Shown here in pieces: positions 63,290 through 64,000 of a DNA stretch of 64,000 nucleotides. The stretch is from Mucilaginibacter sp. SG564 (GTDB lineage: Bacteria > Bacteroidota > Bacteroidia > Sphingobacteriales > Sphingobacteriaceae): contig NZ_JABGNA010000010.1 in assembly GCF_013149275.1 (NCBI RefSeq), positions 1-64,000 of the forward strand. Reading direction: 5' to 3'. The notes beneath the pieces are model-generated. The model was not told the DNA's origin, did not search any database, and worked only from the letters and a program-made list of their open reading frames with translations. The first letter of the stretch is position 1. Every line of letters starts with the position of its first letter. The translations under genes were made by a program, and so were the position numbers.

Positions 63290-64000
63290 TTGCCGATGGC
63301 CGGAATTTAATGGTAAAAGTGGCGCCCTTATCTTTCTCAGATTCTACCAATATGATCCCATTAAATAAGTGAATTATCTTTTGGGTAACGTACAAACCTA
63401 TACCACTGCCTTGGAACGAGCGGCCATTAGGGCTGCGGTAAAACGAAGTGAATATTTCCTGCAGATCTCCAGCGGGGATACCTATGCCTGAGTCCCGAAT
63501 TTTGATACTGATCATCTCCTGGTCGGCATACAGGTTACATACCACCGGCTGATTGTTGGAGAATTTAAAAGCGTTACCAATTAAATTATTAAAAGCGATG
63601 GTAAGCAGGGCCTTGTTGGCATAAACCCGCAGGCGCTCGGCTTCTTCGGGGAGTTTGGCTATTTCGAGGATCAGTTTCCCGGCATCTTTTTGCTTTTTCC
63701 AGTAATCGTGCAGATCCCATATCAACTCATCTATCATGACCGGCTCGCGTTTGGCCTGGGTGTACTGCATATCGGTTTGGGCCAGCTCCACCAGGCTGGT
63801 TATGGTTTCATTGAGCCTTTCAGAATCGGTTAAAACAGAGCGCAGTGTTTTTTGATATTCTTCGGGTGTTCGTGGTCGGGTTAAGGCAACCTCTATTTCG
63901 CCAACGGTGCTGGTAACAGGTGTTCTTAATTCATGTGAGGCGTTGGTTACAAAAGCTTGCTGCAATTCAAAGGCGTTTTGCAAATGCTCCAGCAAACGGT
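63285..64000 (-). CDS. sensor histidine kinase, 5' end beyond the window (partial)
   Basis: The visible C-terminal 238 residues hold the dimerisation and phosphoacceptor domain with the His in FVTNASHELRTPVTS (about 17-32 of the visible part) and the ATPase domain with N-box NNLIGNAFKFSNN, G1 RDSGIGIPAGD and G2 GSGIGLYVTQKI. The reading frame continues past base 64000 into the next region, where the sensor part and probably a HAMP domain must lie; a TTG at 63995 is only an internal codon. Adjacent to a metal efflux operon, it is a likely CzcS-type metal sensor, with a response regulator expected further upstream. Confidence 0.9.
   Translation of the reverse strand, partial: RLLEHLQNAFELQQAFVTNASHELRTPVTSTVGEIEVALTRPRTPEEYQKTLRSVLTDSERLNETITSLVELAQTDMQYTQAKREPVMIDELIWDLHDYWKKQKDAGKLILEIAKLPEEAERLRVYANKALLTIAFNNLIGNAFKFSNNQPVVCNLYADQEMISIKIRDSGIGIPAGDLQEIFTSFYRSPNGRSFQGSGIGLYVTQKIIHLFNGIILVESEKDKGATFTIKFRPSAI

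Noticed and set aside
63285..63995. Histidine kinase starting at the TTG at 63995
   Set aside because: The frame is open to the window edge and the dimerisation domain begins at once, so the start is beyond base 64000.
1..64000. tRNA, rRNA, integrase, transposase or CRISPR genes
   Set aside because: No matching sequence or protein motif was found on reading both strands by eye; a covariance-model search could still find a small RNA.

Overview
The window reads as a chromosomal segment of a glycan-degrading Bacteroidota, most like Sphingobacteriaceae and probably Mucilaginibacter (inferred from protein style, not from a search). Supporting signs are three loci carrying four SusC/SusD pairs, an FecI-type sigma / FecR-type anti-sigma pair feeding an STN-domain SusC, a type IX secretion (T9SS) plug protein and a T9SS type-B cargo, GH29 fucosidase, almost no Shine-Dalgarno sequences, and several promoters with the Bacteroidota -7 motif TAnnTTTG. 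No tRNA, rRNA, CRISPR array, transposase or prophage gene was seen.

Layout. 1-4250: SGNH esterase with Tat signal, a free-standing methionine aminopeptidase, an ABC-F ATPase. 4450-10820 (minus): a small fucose locus, susC-susD-GH29, whose susC is preceded by two decayed tandem copies of its own 5' end. 11960-15770 (plus): T9SS plug, a 44-residue membrane peptide, acyl-CoA thioesterase, Pmp3/YqaE peptide, orphan sigma-54 response regulator. 15900-22300: PRISE-type reductase, monooxygenase-fold protein with its AraC regulator, NHL-propeller T9SS cargo, DMT transporter plus VOC protein. 22480-35670 (minus): sigma factor, anti-sigma, then two consecutive susC-susD pairs and a surface lipoprotein, without any enzyme. 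35930-39740: DeoR regulator, DoxX plus deacetylase, a 100-residue unknown, an RRM protein, a secreted unknown. 39900-44980 (minus): porin, then an operon of GNAT acyltransferase, M20 deacylase and a second sigma-54 regulator. 45290-47150: SDR and AraC. 47350-57260: DeoR regulator divergent from susC-susD-DUF4397, then a DUF2461 protein and a beta-helix/CBM96 lipoprotein. 57630-64000 (minus): CzcA/B/C-type metal efflux operon behind a histidine kinase cut by the window edge.

How the genes work together. The SusCD loci import oligosaccharides: one fucosylated, one under cell-surface signalling (sigma / anti-sigma / STN), one probably under DeoR control. The efflux operon has a clear operator: four heptamers at exact 11-bp spacing placed just upstream of a TAgcTTTG promoter, overlapping the kinase stop codon. 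The sigma-54 regulator next to GNAT and M20 suggests co-regulated amino-acid acylation/deacylation, possibly arginine-related.

The observations I would follow first are the tandem susC leader copies (10700-11290), the phased operator (63250-63289), the GNAT-M20-sigma54 operon, the enzyme-free double SusCD operon, and the dispersed intergenic repeats, one of which holds a 51-bp palindrome with 25-bp perfect arms (57394-57444).
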